Shown here: piece by piece, positions 17,309 to 27,010 of the stretch
Position numbering within the stretch: the stretch's first letter is position 1
Layout: each line of letters opens with the position of its first letter
Assembly: GCA_009695195.1 (NCBI GenBank)
Contig: SIBJ01000002.1
Span: forward strand, 79,452 to 143,451
DNA from: Pedosphaera sp.
Lineage (GTDB): Bacteria; Verrucomicrobiota; Verrucomicrobiia; Limisphaerales; JADLHS01
Length of the DNA: 64,000 bases
Direction of reading: 5' to 3'
Position numbers and translations under genes: made by a program
Notes under the pieces: generated by a model
Database searches by the model: none
What the model saw: the letters and a program-made list of their open reading frames with translations, nothing else
Told to the model about the DNA's origin: nothing

Positions 17309-18163
17309 TTACTTATTCTTCATCACGAGGCCGTTGCGTTGAACGACGATAAACCGGTTCGACAGCTTGCGTTTATTCCGCGTCTTGCCGCCCTTGGCGA
17401 GCAAACCCCACGGCGAAGTCAATTGTTGCCAGCCGCCGCCGCCTTTGCTCTTGCCCTGCCCACCGCCATTCGGATGGTCCACCGGGTTGCGCGCCACGCC
17501 GCGGGTGATCGGACGGATGCCCCGATGCCGCGAACGACCTGCCTTGCCAAGAATCACATTCTCATGCTCGGTGTTGCCGACCTGGCCGATGGTCGCGTAG
17601 CACTCCTCATTGATCCGGCGAATTTCGCCGGACGGCAGGCGAACCTGCGCGTAACCTTCATCGCGCGACATCAACGTCGCCGCACCGCCCGCCGAGCGCA
17701 CCATCTGGGCCCCGCGACCGGGAACGATTTCAATACAATGAATCGCCGACGCGAGCGGAATGGACTTCAACGGCAGGCAATTCCCGATCTCCGGCGGCGC
17801 CATCGGCCCGCTCAAGAGTTTGCGCCCTACTTGAATTCCCACCGGTGCGATGATGTAACGCTTCTCGCCATCTTTGTATTGAAGCAGCGCCAGCCGCGCC
17901 GAACGCATGGGATCATATTCAATCGCCGACACCGTGGCCTCGACGCCGTGCTTGTTGCGGCGGAAATCCACCAGGCGGATTTTCTGTTTGTGGCCGCCGC
18001 CGATGCCCCGCGCGGTCGCGCGGCCGTAATGATTGCGGCCGCCGGTCTTCTTGCGAATCTCGACCAAGCTCTTCTCCGGCTTGGACTTCGTAATGTCGCT
18101 GAAATCAGCGAACGTCACGTAGCGTAGAGACGGCGTTAGCGGTCTAAATGTTTTGACTGGCAT
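17309..18163 (-). CDS. rplB: 50S ribosomal protein L2
   Basis: A 284-aa L2, a primary 23S rRNA binder needed for subunit association and peptidyl transfer. It contains [20 protein letters not shown], the catalytic-centre His in [16 protein letters not shown], and the basic [14 protein letters not shown] end. It is the first gene of this operon. rpsJ, rplC, rplD and rplW, which normally precede it, are not here and must be encoded elsewhere. A promoter candidate lies 130 bases upstream. Confidence 0.97.
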   Translation of the reverse strand: MPVKTFRPLTPSLRYVTFADFSDITKSKPEKSLVEIRKKTGGRNHYGRATARGIGGGHKQKIRLVDFRRNKHGVEATVSAIEYDPMRSARLALLQYKDGEKRYIIAPVGIQVGRKLLSGPMAPPEIGNCLPLKSIPLASAIHCIEIVPGRGAQMVRSAGGAATLMSRDEGYAQVRLPSGEIRRINEECYATIGQVGNTEHENVILGKAGRSRHRGIRPITRGVARNPVDHPNGGGQGKSKGGGGWQQLTSPWGLLAKGGKTRNKRKLSNRFIVVQRNGLVMKNK

Positions 18164-18288
18164 AAAATCAATAAGTCCAAGTCAGCAACTCTTGGAACGT
18201 CGGACCATTATTCCTGTCCCGGTGTGAGATCAGTTATCGGCCCGCTCTCATGCTGTCCGTCCCACCTTGCGGACGAAACGGAGCGCAG

Positions 18289-18316
18289 AGACTATCAAAG
18301 GTTTTTTCCCGTGCAA
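18289..18316 (-). promoter_or_regulatory. Predicted sigma70 promoter of the rplB ribosomal operon
   Basis: TTGCAC (18311-18316) and TAGTCT (18289-18294) on the minus strand are spaced by 16 bases. The spacer and flanks are very like the promoter upstream of rpsL (40604-40631): both have AGAAA-C-GTTGCA upstream, an A-run then CCTTTG in the spacer, and GCG-TCCGTTTCG downstream. The match across two unlinked ribosomal operons is the main evidence. The leader to rplB would be about 120 bases. Confidence 0.6.
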
Positions 18317-18474
18317 CAGATTTCTTGAGAAATTATTGTTGGGCGAATCTCCGCTGTCCGCAGCCGTTTGGTCGGTCGTTACGCCGCGCCAGGTGGCGCG
18401 AGCACGTATGGGCAATTGCCAAAAATACGGACTTGAGTCCGGTGGACGCAGCCGTGTTTCTGAGATGATTCTGG

Positions 18475-18504
18475 TTGACAAGAACGCTCCCAACTGGCTA
18501 GGGT
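18475..18504 (+). promoter_or_regulatory. Possible promoter of the PEP-CTERM gene
   Basis: TTGACA at 18475-18480 and TAGGGT at 18499-18504 are spaced by 18 bases. The -35 is perfect and the -10 weak. It lies about 38 bases before the start at 18542 and points towards it. Confidence 0.4.
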
Positions 18505-18541
18505 CATATCGATAACTTGATCAACCGCCAATATTAAGTAG

Positions 18542-19222
18542 ATGAAAATCGCTCTTCCAGCCCCAGCCAAAATCCTGTTCGCCACGCTTCTCGGAATCGT
18601 CGCGACCAGCGGTGCGCGTGCGGATGTCGTCTACAGTGACGCCACGACCGATCTGAATATCCGCTTCAACCCGGGTTTGGTTGAGGTTGGCGACGAAATC
18701 GTCCTCGCCGGTGGCGCACGCCAAGTCACCAACTTCCAGTTCCAGTATTGGGGATTGAATTTTGGCTCTACGGAGAAGGCCCGCATTCGTTTTTATGTCA
18801 ACGATGGCACGAATTCTCCAGCCGGTCCCCAGGTTCCGAATAGTGTGCTCTACGACAGTGACTGGTTCCCGATCGTCGCCACTCCGCGCAACACTTTGAT
18901 TTTCGATGATTTTAATGACATCGCTCCGGGCCTGCAATCCGTGACCGTGCCCGACTCATTCACCTGGTCGGTCCAATTCAAGGACCTCGCCGGCGGCGCT
19001 ACTGCGGGTGTGGATCTTTATGATCCCCCGACCGTTGGCGGCAACTACAACGAATACTGGGACAACAACGGCGCTGCGGGCTGGCAATATCGCGGAACGA
19101 ATTCGCCGAACATTAATTTCGCGGCCAAGGTTTCAGCGATTCCCGAACCGACCATCATTGGCTTGGGCTTGCTCGGAGGTTTGGGATTGCTGGTGCTGCG
19201 AAACCGCGTTAAGCGTCGCTGA
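18542..19222 (+). CDS. PEP-CTERM sorted secreted protein
   Basis: This 226-aa protein has a signal peptide (cleavage after ARA, about residue 27), a beta-rich middle and a C-terminal PEP-CTERM sorting tag. The tag is Pro-Glu-Pro at 201-203, a hydrophobic Gly/Leu-rich helix and a basic RNRVKRR end. Such tags are recognised by exosortase, which cuts and anchors or releases the protein at the outer envelope, often in exopolysaccharide-producing bacteria. No exosortase gene is in this window. The body resembles many uncharacterised PEP-CTERM proteins and I cannot give it a function. A strong terminator follows. Confidence 0.85.
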   Translation: MKIALPAPAKILFATLLGIVATSGARADVVYSDATTDLNIRFNPGLVEVGDEIVLAGGARQVTNFQFQYWGLNFGSTEKARIRFYVNDGTNSPAGPQVPNSVLYDSDWFPIVATPRNTLIFDDFNDIAPGLQSVTVPDSFTWSVQFKDLAGGATAGVDLYDPPTVGGNYNEYWDNNGAAGWQYRGTNSPNINFAAKVSAIPEPTIIGLGLLGGLGLLVLRNRVKRR

Positions 19223-19242
19223 TCGCTGACCTTCTGATTTTC

Positions 19243-19269
19243 AACGCGGGCCGAGAGGCCCGCGTTTTT
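19243..19269 (+). terminator. Rho-independent terminator after the PEP-CTERM gene
   Basis: A perfect 9-bp GC-rich stem (19243-19251 with 19256-19264) with a GAGA tetraloop is followed by a run of T through 19269. It lies 20 bases after the stop. The minus-strand M64 gene ends just beyond, so the hairpin may serve both. Confidence 0.9.
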
Positions 19270-19280
19270 TGTTTCTCGAA

Positions 19281-20687
19281 TCACGGAGGAGAAACCGCCC
19301 GGTAGAATCTTCGCGCGATGTTGGTCAAACCCGAATTCGTATAATCAAACTTCCCGCCCGACAAAGTGTTTGTCGTCAGCGGCGACCAGTTGAGCAGGTT
19401 CGTCGAGCTCTGAAGCACAAATCCCTGCGGCGCGCTGCCCGTTACCGTCAAACGAAACCGGCTGCCGGCCAGATACTGCGCCGAGATCAATGACAATTCG
19501 TTGAGACTCACCGTCACATTCCACACGTTCGTTTGTTTGAGCAGCTTCAACGGGTCATTCTTCACCAGCGCCGTCGGATCGCTCACCACTGCTTTCAAAT
19601 TGTGCGAACCGTTGCCCAGGGACTTCGGCGGCAGATTGAAATTGAAATTCGTCGCGCCCGGCACGGCGACACTGTTCGTGAACCATTGGACGGCGAGGTT
19701 GTGCGTCAACGGCTGCAACGGCGTGACGCTGAACGCCACCGCCTGCGTGCTGTAAATCCCCGAATTCGTCGCAGCCGGCGCGAACGCATCAATCGGCCGC
19801 AACTGCGTGTAAATGGACCGGATCAATTGTTCGGCGCAGACTTCGCAAAACGGGATGAACAGTTCCTTCATTTTACAATTGTGCTTTGGACGATACCAGC
19901 CCGTCGAATTGTATTGCGCGCCCTGAAACAAACCCACGCGCGTATCGTTGCTTGAAACATCCGGGGTCGGAATCAACGTCCCGCCCGGAATCCAATCCTT
20001 CCACTTGATCGAGTTGCTGCTGGTGATCGCCGTCGCGTTGGGTTTCTCAGCCGGAACGTAGCCGGCATACGCGTTCGTGTACTCATCCGTCAGAGCCCCG
20101 AACGTGTGGCCGGATTCATGCACGATGATTTCCGGCGCGAAAAGGTTCACCGACGTAATCAGTGTGTTACCCCCCGAGCCGCCGTATTCGTGGTCGTTGA
20201 CGACCATCATGACCAGATCGTTTGCCGGAAACAGGTTGAGCAACAAATTATCCACCTTCCCCTGTCCGTTGGCGTACGTGCCGTCAAAATCATTCGGCGG
20301 AATCGTCAACAGCTGTGAAATTCCATAGCTGTCGAACGAACTGTTGAAGTAGGTGTTCTTGAACGTGCCGGCGATCGGATGATCGGCGCCGGTCTGCGCC
20401 GAGGCGACGAAGATCGCGTAAGCGTTGAAATAGCTTTTGTATTCTTGAAACGGCGGCTGGGCCAACAGATTGTTCACCGCGTTCGTCGCGTCGGTCAGAA
20501 AAAGATTTGTCTGCCCGCTCGTGTAACCTTCGGCGAACACTACGATATTGATCCGCTTGGCCCACGGACCGTTCGTGAGCACGGTGAACAGTGTTCCTTG
20601 TGCGAGCGTGCGCGCGGGCAGCGCGAACGCGAGCCACGCCGCCACCAGGCCGAAACCCACCCATCGAATCTGGCGGCTCAAATTCAT
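19281..20687 (-). CDS. Secreted M64-family metallopeptidase
   Basis: A 468-aa protein with a signal peptide (about residues 1-30). The M64 (IgA-protease-like) domain has the FAEGYT motif near 51-56, VVNDHEYGGSGG, and the zinc site HESGH at 190-194 followed by LTDEY, typical of M64. The region from about 295 to 395 is Ig-like. The last 70 residues (GFVLQSSTNLLNW ... ARRFYRAV) resemble the C-terminus of the beta-helix protein two genes away. It probably acts outside the cell or in the periplasm. Its start overlaps the stop of the 171-aa partner by four bases, so the two are co-translated. Confidence 0.85.
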   Translation of the reverse strand: MNLSRQIRWVGFGLVAAWLAFALPARTLAQGTLFTVLTNGPWAKRINIVVFAEGYTSGQTNLFLTDATNAVNNLLAQPPFQEYKSYFNAYAIFVASAQTGADHPIAGTFKNTYFNSSFDSYGISQLLTIPPNDFDGTYANGQGKVDNLLLNLFPANDLVMMVVNDHEYGGSGGNTLITSVNLFAPEIIVHESGHTFGALTDEYTNAYAGYVPAEKPNATAITSSNSIKWKDWIPGGTLIPTPDVSSNDTRVGLFQGAQYNSTGWYRPKHNCKMKELFIPFCEVCAEQLIRSIYTQLRPIDAFAPAATNSGIYSTQAVAFSVTPLQPLTHNLAVQWFTNSVAVPGATNFNFNLPPKSLGNGSHNLKAVVSDPTALVKNDPLKLLKQTNVWNVTVSLNELSLISAQYLAGSRFRLTVTGSAPQGFVLQSSTNLLNWSPLTTNTLSGGKFDYTNSGLTNIARRFYRAVSPP

Positions 20688-21199
20688 TTCTTCGGCAACG
20701 TCACCGAGCCGAGGTGATTTGTCCGGTTCACGCCGTTCGTGTCCGCGCCCGTGAAGTTGTAAAATTCGACGCGCTGAGCGCCGCTGCGCACCGGCACGCG
20801 AACGGTTAATTCCATTTCCGGCAACTCAATCAGTTTATGCTTCAATTTCCCCGAGCGTGGCGGGTCCTCGAACTCAACCACGCGACGGCTCGGGTCCGGA
20901 ACCACTCCGTGCCAGAGGGAGCTGCCATCGGCTGCGCGCAATTCGTAGTGAATGCCGTCGGCCTGGTCCGTGTTGGGTTGCGGCTTGAGTTCGCCGTCGC
21001 GCACGGAAGATTCCACCAGCTTGATGCTTTTCTCCTTCTCGACGCGGACGTGGAGAAAAAGAATCTTCGGCCCGTCGTTCGTCTGCGCCACGCCGATCGC
21101 CCCGGTCAGCAACAACGACAGAAATAAAACCACTCCTCGCCCGGCTGCCCTTGGCTGCGGATTTAGTGTTGTCATTTTCACCTTCATTGTCGGTCGCAA
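20684..21199 (-). CDS. Secreted protein of unknown function paired with the M64 peptidase
   Basis: A 171-aa protein with an N-terminal hydrophobic signal (about residues 22-38, ending AIGVAQ) and a beta-rich rest without cysteines. I do not recognise a named domain. The phrase YELRAADGSSLWHGVVPDPSRRVVEFED suggests a small beta-sandwich. It overlaps the M64 gene by four bases and precedes it, so a functional pair (for example chaperone, inhibitor or substrate-recognition partner) is a reasonable inference only. The annotated start could be the third methionine (MTTLNP). Confidence 0.65.
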   Translation of the reverse strand: MRPTMKVKMTTLNPQPRAAGRGVVLFLSLLLTGAIGVAQTNDGPKILFLHVRVEKEKSIKLVESSVRDGELKPQPNTDQADGIHYELRAADGSSLWHGVVPDPSRRVVEFEDPPRSGKLKHKLIELPEMELTVRVPVRSGAQRVEFYNFTGADTNGVNRTNHLGSVTLPKK

Positions 21200-21211
21200 A
21201 GTAATCCAACT

Positions 21212-24064
21212 TTACGGCAGCACCAAGCGGTAGAAACGGTTGCCGCTCAGTGGCACCAGCGTCACCCGGAAAAGTCCGCCACTGGAAACCGGCGCGTTCG
21301 TCACGTTGCTCCAGAAGACCGGCAGATTCAGATTGGTCGCTTGTTGAAGCACGAACCCAGTGGCGGTGTTCGTCCAGGCCAGCGTCACGGACGCCGGCGC
21401 GTTGGAATACGTGATTAGCAACGACGGTTGCGGAATGACCAGAACGGTGGCGGAAAACTCGGAGGTGTTGTTCGCCGCATCCGTCGCCGTCGCGCTGAGG
21501 CGTTGGCCGACCGGGGCCACATTCGTGAGCGTGATGGTGAAGCTGTTCGTGCAGTTCGCATCGGTCGTCACGTTCCCATCGCCGAGATAAGCCTGGCCCT
21601 CGCCCGTGTTGGAAGGTTCGGCAATGGCGTTGGCGTAGAATTGCAAGAGGAAGGTTGAATTCGCCGTGCTGTTGAGCGAGCCGCGCACGGTGGTCACGTT
21701 GCCGCTCACCGCCGCCGTGAGCACCGGATAATTCTGGCGCAGATTCCCGCCCCCATCGCTATCGCATCCATCGTTGGTGTCGAATCCGTCCACTCCCAGG
21801 TCAATGCCCAGACCCGCCAACGCAGAGCCGCCGTTGCCGAAAATGGAATTTCCCCGGACCAGGTTGCGGCTGGCGCTGTCGCGGATGCGGACGCCGTCGT
21901 AACCGACGCTGCCGGCGTCCGCGTTGGCAATCCGGTTGCCCTCGCCGGGGTTGACCCCGCCAACGACGTTGTTTGTCAAGCCGTTTAGAAATTCCAACCC
22001 GTGCCACGTGTTGCCCAGCGCGGTCACGCCGTCGGCTTTGAGGCCGATAAAATTTCCTTGGATCAGGTTGCCGATCGCACCGGCGCCACCTGGATTCAAG
22101 TCGCTGAAGTAAAGCGCCACCGCGCCGTTGCCCGAAATCAGATTTCCCGCGCCGGCCGTCGCGCCGCCGATGGTGTTCGTCGGCGCGCCGAAGAAATAGA
22201 TTCCGCCGTTGGCGTTCGGCACCGCGGAGTTGCCGGTGGCATCGGTCCCGATGGAGTTCCCTTGAAAAACATTCCGCGTGGACGCGGCGCCGAAGACATA
22301 GATTCCCTTGTCCGCGTTGCCGGAAATCACATTCCCCGCTCCGGTGACCGTGCCGCCGATCGTGTTCGCGGCCGCGCTGGAAATACCGATGCCGGAAAAC
22401 GTCCCGCTCGGGTAACCGTTCCCCAAAGCCGCGCTCCCGGTCGCATCCACGCCGATGAAATTCCCCGAGACCGTGTTGCTGAACGCCAAACTTCCGAACA
22501 GATAGACGCCGTGGTTATTGGTGTTGCCCGAAATCACATTGCGCGTACTCGCGCCCGCGCCGCCGACCACGTTCAGCGGCGCTTCGAGGCGCACGCCGGA
22601 AAGCACATTGCCCAGCCGACCGGTGCCCGCCGCGTCGGTTCCGATGTAGTTCCCGACAATCTGGTTTGCGGTCGTGTTCGCATCGGCAAGATACACACCA
22701 TTCTGCCCATTGCCCGAAATCACGTTGCGCGCCGCCGTCACCGTTCCGCCAACGAGATTATTCGCCGCGCTCGCCGCAATGAAAACGCCATGGTTCGTGT
22801 TGCCGAGCGCGAGACTGCCGTTCGCACTCGTGCCAATCAGATTGCCCTGAATGCTATTTCGGGTCGCGATCGAGCCGCTGACATAGACACCGCTCAGGCC
22901 GTTGCCGGAAATCAAATTCCCCGCGCCGGAGACCGCGCCGCCGACCGTATTGCTCACCGAATTGAAAATCTCGACGCCGCTGTAGAGGTTGGCGAGTCTG
23001 GCGGCACCACTCGCATCGGTCCCGATGTAATTGCCCTGAACGAGATTGTCGTGCCCGCTGTTCGCGTTGAGATAAATGCCGCGACCGCCGTTCCCCGAAA
23101 TGACATTACGCGCGCCCGCCGTCGTCCCGCCGATGACCGTGCCCGCCGCGCCGTTGATCGTGATGCCGTCGGACACATTGCTGATCGCGATCACGCCCGT
23201 CGGATCCGTGCCGATGTAATTTCCTAAAATCGAATTGTTCGCCGAAGCTGAGTCCACCAGGTAAATTCCGCTCTGCGAATTGCCGGAAATCAGATTCCGC
23301 GCCCCGGAGTTCGTGCCGCCGATAAAATTCCCTGATGTGCCCCCGTAAAAATAAACGCCGTTGTAAGTGTTCCCAAGCCGCTTCGTACCGGTGACATCCA
23401 CGCCAATGTAATTTCCGACGATCTGATTGCTCGTCGCCCCGGCGGTCTGCGCGACGACGCCGTGGAGATTTCCCGAAATGAGATTTCGCTCTGAAGCATT
23501 GGTGCCGCCGATGCGGTTGCCCGCTGAGAACAACGCAATACCGCCGAAGCCCGGACTGCCGCCGCCGTTGCCCAGTGCATTCGTGCCGTAGGGGCCGGTG
23601 CCGATGAAATTCGCTTGGATCACGCAGCCGCCGGTGCTCTCGATCCGGATTCCTTCCCGTGCGAACCGATTTATCGCCAGTCCCTTCACGACGCAATTCG
23701 GCGAGAGCAGATAAATCCCCGTCCCGTTACCCGCAGCGGTGGCGCCGTTCAATTCCACGAGCGGTTGGCCGGCGTAAAGCGGCTGCGTCGTGGCATCAAT
23801 CGTCGCCGTCGCCGTCACCGACGGCAGATTACCGACCAGATTGATGGTGAACGGTCCCGTGCCCGGAATCGCGAAGTCAATCAGGTCCGCGCCGGCTGAG
23901 AAATTGGCGTTGGAAATGGCTGCGCGCAGCGAGCCGATGCCGGCGTCGTTGGCATTCGTGACGGTGAAAGTTGCTGCGTGCAGGGGAATACTTGAGACGG
24001 CTAAAGCCCCCATCAACACGGGAAAAACAAACCACCAAGAGAGGGCACGCGCAACAAGCCTCAT
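21212..24064 (-). CDS. Large secreted right-handed beta-helix repeat protein
   Basis: A 950-aa protein with a signal peptide (residues 1-31). It then has the FTVTNANDAGIGSLRAAI opening common to surface parallel beta-helix proteins. From about residue 120 to 740 there are roughly thirteen imperfect repeats of about 48 residues built on N-I-I-S-G-N, G-V-Y and G-N-x-I-G-T-D-A-T-G. They form stacked coils of an extracellular solenoid. A beta-sandwich segment follows, then a C-terminal module (GFVLQQATNLNLPVFW ... NRFYRLVLP) shared with the M64 peptidase downstream. No catalytic site is evident, so adhesion or polysaccharide binding is a guess. The repeats at DNA level make this region prone to recombination. 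Confidence 0.8.
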   Translation of the reverse strand: MRLVARALSWWFVFPVLMGALAVSSIPLHAATFTVTNANDAGIGSLRAAISNANFSAGADLIDFAIPGTGPFTINLVGNLPSVTATATIDATTQPLYAGQPLVELNGATAAGNGTGIYLLSPNCVVKGLAINRFAREGIRIESTGGCVIQANFIGTGPYGTNALGNGGGSPGFGGIALFSAGNRIGGTNASERNLISGNLHGVVAQTAGATSNQIVGNYIGVDVTGTKRLGNTYNGVYFYGGTSGNFIGGTNSGARNLISGNSQSGIYLVDSASANNSILGNYIGTDPTGVIAISNVSDGITINGAAGTVIGGTTAGARNVISGNGGRGIYLNANSGHDNLVQGNYIGTDASGAARLANLYSGVEIFNSVSNTVGGAVSGAGNLISGNGLSGVYVSGSIATRNSIQGNLIGTSANGSLALGNTNHGVFIAASAANNLVGGTVTAARNVISGNGQNGVYLADANTTANQIVGNYIGTDAAGTGRLGNVLSGVRLEAPLNVVGGAGASTRNVISGNTNNHGVYLFGSLAFSNTVSGNFIGVDATGSAALGNGYPSGTFSGIGISSAAANTIGGTVTGAGNVISGNADKGIYVFGAASTRNVFQGNSIGTDATGNSAVPNANGGIYFFGAPTNTIGGATAGAGNLISGNGAVALYFSDLNPGGAGAIGNLIQGNFIGLKADGVTALGNTWHGLEFLNGLTNNVVGGVNPGEGNRIANADAGSVGYDGVRIRDSASRNLVRGNSIFGNGGSALAGLGIDLGVDGFDTNDGCDSDGGGNLRQNYPVLTAAVSGNVTTVRGSLNSTANSTFLLQFYANAIAEPSNTGEGQAYLGDGNVTTDANCTNSFTITLTNVAPVGQRLSATATDAANNTSEFSATVLVIPQPSLLITYSNAPASVTLAWTNTATGFVLQQATNLNLPVFWSNVTNAPVSSGGLFRVTLVPLSGNRFYRLVLP

Positions 24065-24132
24065 AGCAGAGCGACGGAATCTAACACAAGACCCCTGCCC
24101 CGCAAGATTTTAGTCGGCTCAACGGGCTGGAA

Positions 24133-24151
24133 ACAGGCTGAATCCAGCCTG
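24133..24151 (-). terminator. Weak hairpin terminator candidate after the epimerase gene
   Basis: A perfect 7-bp stem (24134-24140 with 24145-24151) closes a 4-base loop 24 bases after the epimerase stop. On the minus strand it is followed by only three U residues, so it is a weak intrinsic terminator at best. Confidence 0.4.
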
Positions 24152-24174
24152 ATTCCGACCGGGAGGCCGCAATG

Positions 24175-25440
24175 TTACTCCCCGAGGAAGATGGGTTTGA
24201 CGTGGCGGTCGAAAAGATTGTGCGTCACGCCGCTGGTGATGAGGCCGCTGCTGCTCTGAATGAGCGAGAGATAGCGGTCGAGTTTGTGCGCGGCCAGTTT
24301 GTAACCCACGTGCAGCAACTGGCGGATGTGTTTGTTGTAGTCGCCGCACCTCGGATCGTGCCGCACCGCCACGGCAAACTGCGGACCCGTCCACTTCGCC
24401 ACCGTCGCGGCATCGGGCAGTTTCTGGCGATCAATGTCAATCACCGAGGCGTACGGTCCGCACAACTCGTCCATGTGCGCGATCGCCTCGTTGTAAATCT
24501 CCTTCGCCAACGACAGTCCTTCGCCGCCGTTCTCCGCGAGGCCGATGATTTCCTCCAGCCACGTCGTGCCCGCCGTCTTCACGTGCAAGCCGGCGTTGTG
24601 CCGCTTGATCGCGCGATGAATCGGACCGTAGATCGAAAACTTGTCGCTGCCGGAGTGGACGCTGAGCTTGAGATTTTCCGGCAGGCCGCAATTTTTCACG
24701 GCGAACGCGATCACGCACAGATCATCGTTGAACTCGCGCTCGAATTGCGCCACGTCGCCGACGTAATCCACGCCTTTGTTGAACCGGCCCGTGAACTTCG
24801 GGGCCACGGTCTGGAGCGGAATCTTTTCGTCCGCGAGCGCGGCGAGAATGATGAGCAATTCTGTCGGCGTCTGCGGCGAGTCCGTCTCGTCCATCGAAAC
24901 TTCCGTGATGAATTTGCCTTCGCCCTTCACCTTCGCGATGTGCCGGTAAATCACGCCTGCCTCCTGGGCGGCGAAAAGATATTTGCGCGCCACGCGTTCG
25001 ACTTCCTCGCGCGTGACCTTGACCGAAGGCTGCACGCCGGGAATTTCCAGCGTGCCGATCAACTCGGGGTGCCGGTCGGCGAACGCCTTCACCGCTTCCG
25101 GCGCGGCGGGCTTCCCGATCGAGTCCGCCACGTCAATCGTGTAAAAATCCGAATGCGGAATGAACCGGTCCACCGTCTCCAGCCGGATGTGGTCCGCGTC
25201 CACGTGCCAGGGTTTGTTCCAGTTCATCGCCTTCACCGCCGCCGCCGCCGCCGCGCGGACCGTGGACGGTTCCGAGCCGATGATGAGATGCTCGCGGTTT
25301 GATTTGTTCCAGACCGGGATGACTTCGACGCCGGCGCGTTGCGCGAGCACGCACGCCTGCAACTGCGCCGGCGCTTGTTGCGCGAAACGGTCACCAACTC
25401 CGAGCGAATATTTTCCCAGCTTCAAAGGGGAACTAGGCAT
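24175..25440 (-). CDS. uxaE: Tagaturonate/fructuronate epimerase-like protein (UxaE family)
   Basis: A 421-aa protein that I assign to the UxaE-type tagaturonate epimerases, which interconvert D-tagaturonate and D-fructuronate in the hexuronate pathway. Supporting features are LGKYSLGVGDRFAQQ at the start, WHVDADHIRLETVDRFI, KFITEVSMDETDSPQTP, and conserved metal-site-like His/Asp in SVHSGSDKFSIYGP and RHDPRCGDYNKHIRQLLHVGYKLA. The start at ATG 25440 is chosen because the open frame upstream only reads antisense through purA. The mannonate-oxidoreductase-like SDR at 2.3 kb would use its product. The family call is from memory of motifs and not an alignment. Confidence 0.7.
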   Translation of the reverse strand: MPSSPLKLGKYSLGVGDRFAQQAPAQLQACVLAQRAGVEVIPVWNKSNREHLIIGSEPSTVRAAAAAAVKAMNWNKPWHVDADHIRLETVDRFIPHSDFYTIDVADSIGKPAAPEAVKAFADRHPELIGTLEIPGVQPSVKVTREEVERVARKYLFAAQEAGVIYRHIAKVKGEGKFITEVSMDETDSPQTPTELLIILAALADEKIPLQTVAPKFTGRFNKGVDYVGDVAQFEREFNDDLCVIAFAVKNCGLPENLKLSVHSGSDKFSIYGPIHRAIKRHNAGLHVKTAGTTWLEEIIGLAENGGEGLSLAKEIYNEAIAHMDELCGPYASVIDIDRQKLPDAATVAKWTGPQFAVAVRHDPRCGDYNKHIRQLLHVGYKLAAHKLDRYLSLIQSSSGLITSGVTHNLFDRHVKPIFLGE

Positions 25441-25589
25441 AAATTCTTTTTTACTGTCAGTCACTGTACCAGAAGAAAGCCTGAACGGGCGCACGATTAT
25501 TTGCAGAGGTTCGTGAAAAAAATGCATCGCGGTAGCATTCCTCGACCGCCTTGCTGTGCAGTCCGGGCGCGAAACAACCGAGTCGGCGA

Positions 25590-25619
25590 TTGACAAGCCC
25601 GGAGCCCGCCTCCTAGCCT
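25590..25619 (+). promoter_or_regulatory. Predicted purA promoter
   Basis: TTGACA (25590-25595) and TAGCCT (25614-25619) are spaced by 18 bases, 64 bases before the purA start. The same -10 variant TAGCCT recurs upstream of cdsA. Confidence 0.5.
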
Positions 25620-25683
25620 CTGCCCGCAAAGATTCAATCCTTTGCCCCGTCCCGCTCGCGGGATCGGGGATTTTTATTTCATT

Positions 25684-26952
<1,269 letters not shown>

Positions 26953-27010
26953 AGCCCCGCAACGTTTGCTTGCGGCGCGCGCTTCCGTGACGGAAAATTC
27001 CGCCGTCGCC

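Larger units (their letters stand above)
18164..18541. other. 378-bp divergent intergenic region
   Basis: This gap separates the minus-strand rplB operon from the plus-strand PEP-CTERM gene. It holds a promoter candidate for each direction (18289-18316 minus, 18475-18504 plus). I see no convincing gene, tRNA or terminator in the rest. Confidence 0.6.

Noticed and set aside
22000..23600. CRISPR or tandem-repeat locus from the regular DNA repeats
   Set aside because: The repeats are the coding units of a beta-helix protein in one long open frame, with periodicity near 48 residues.
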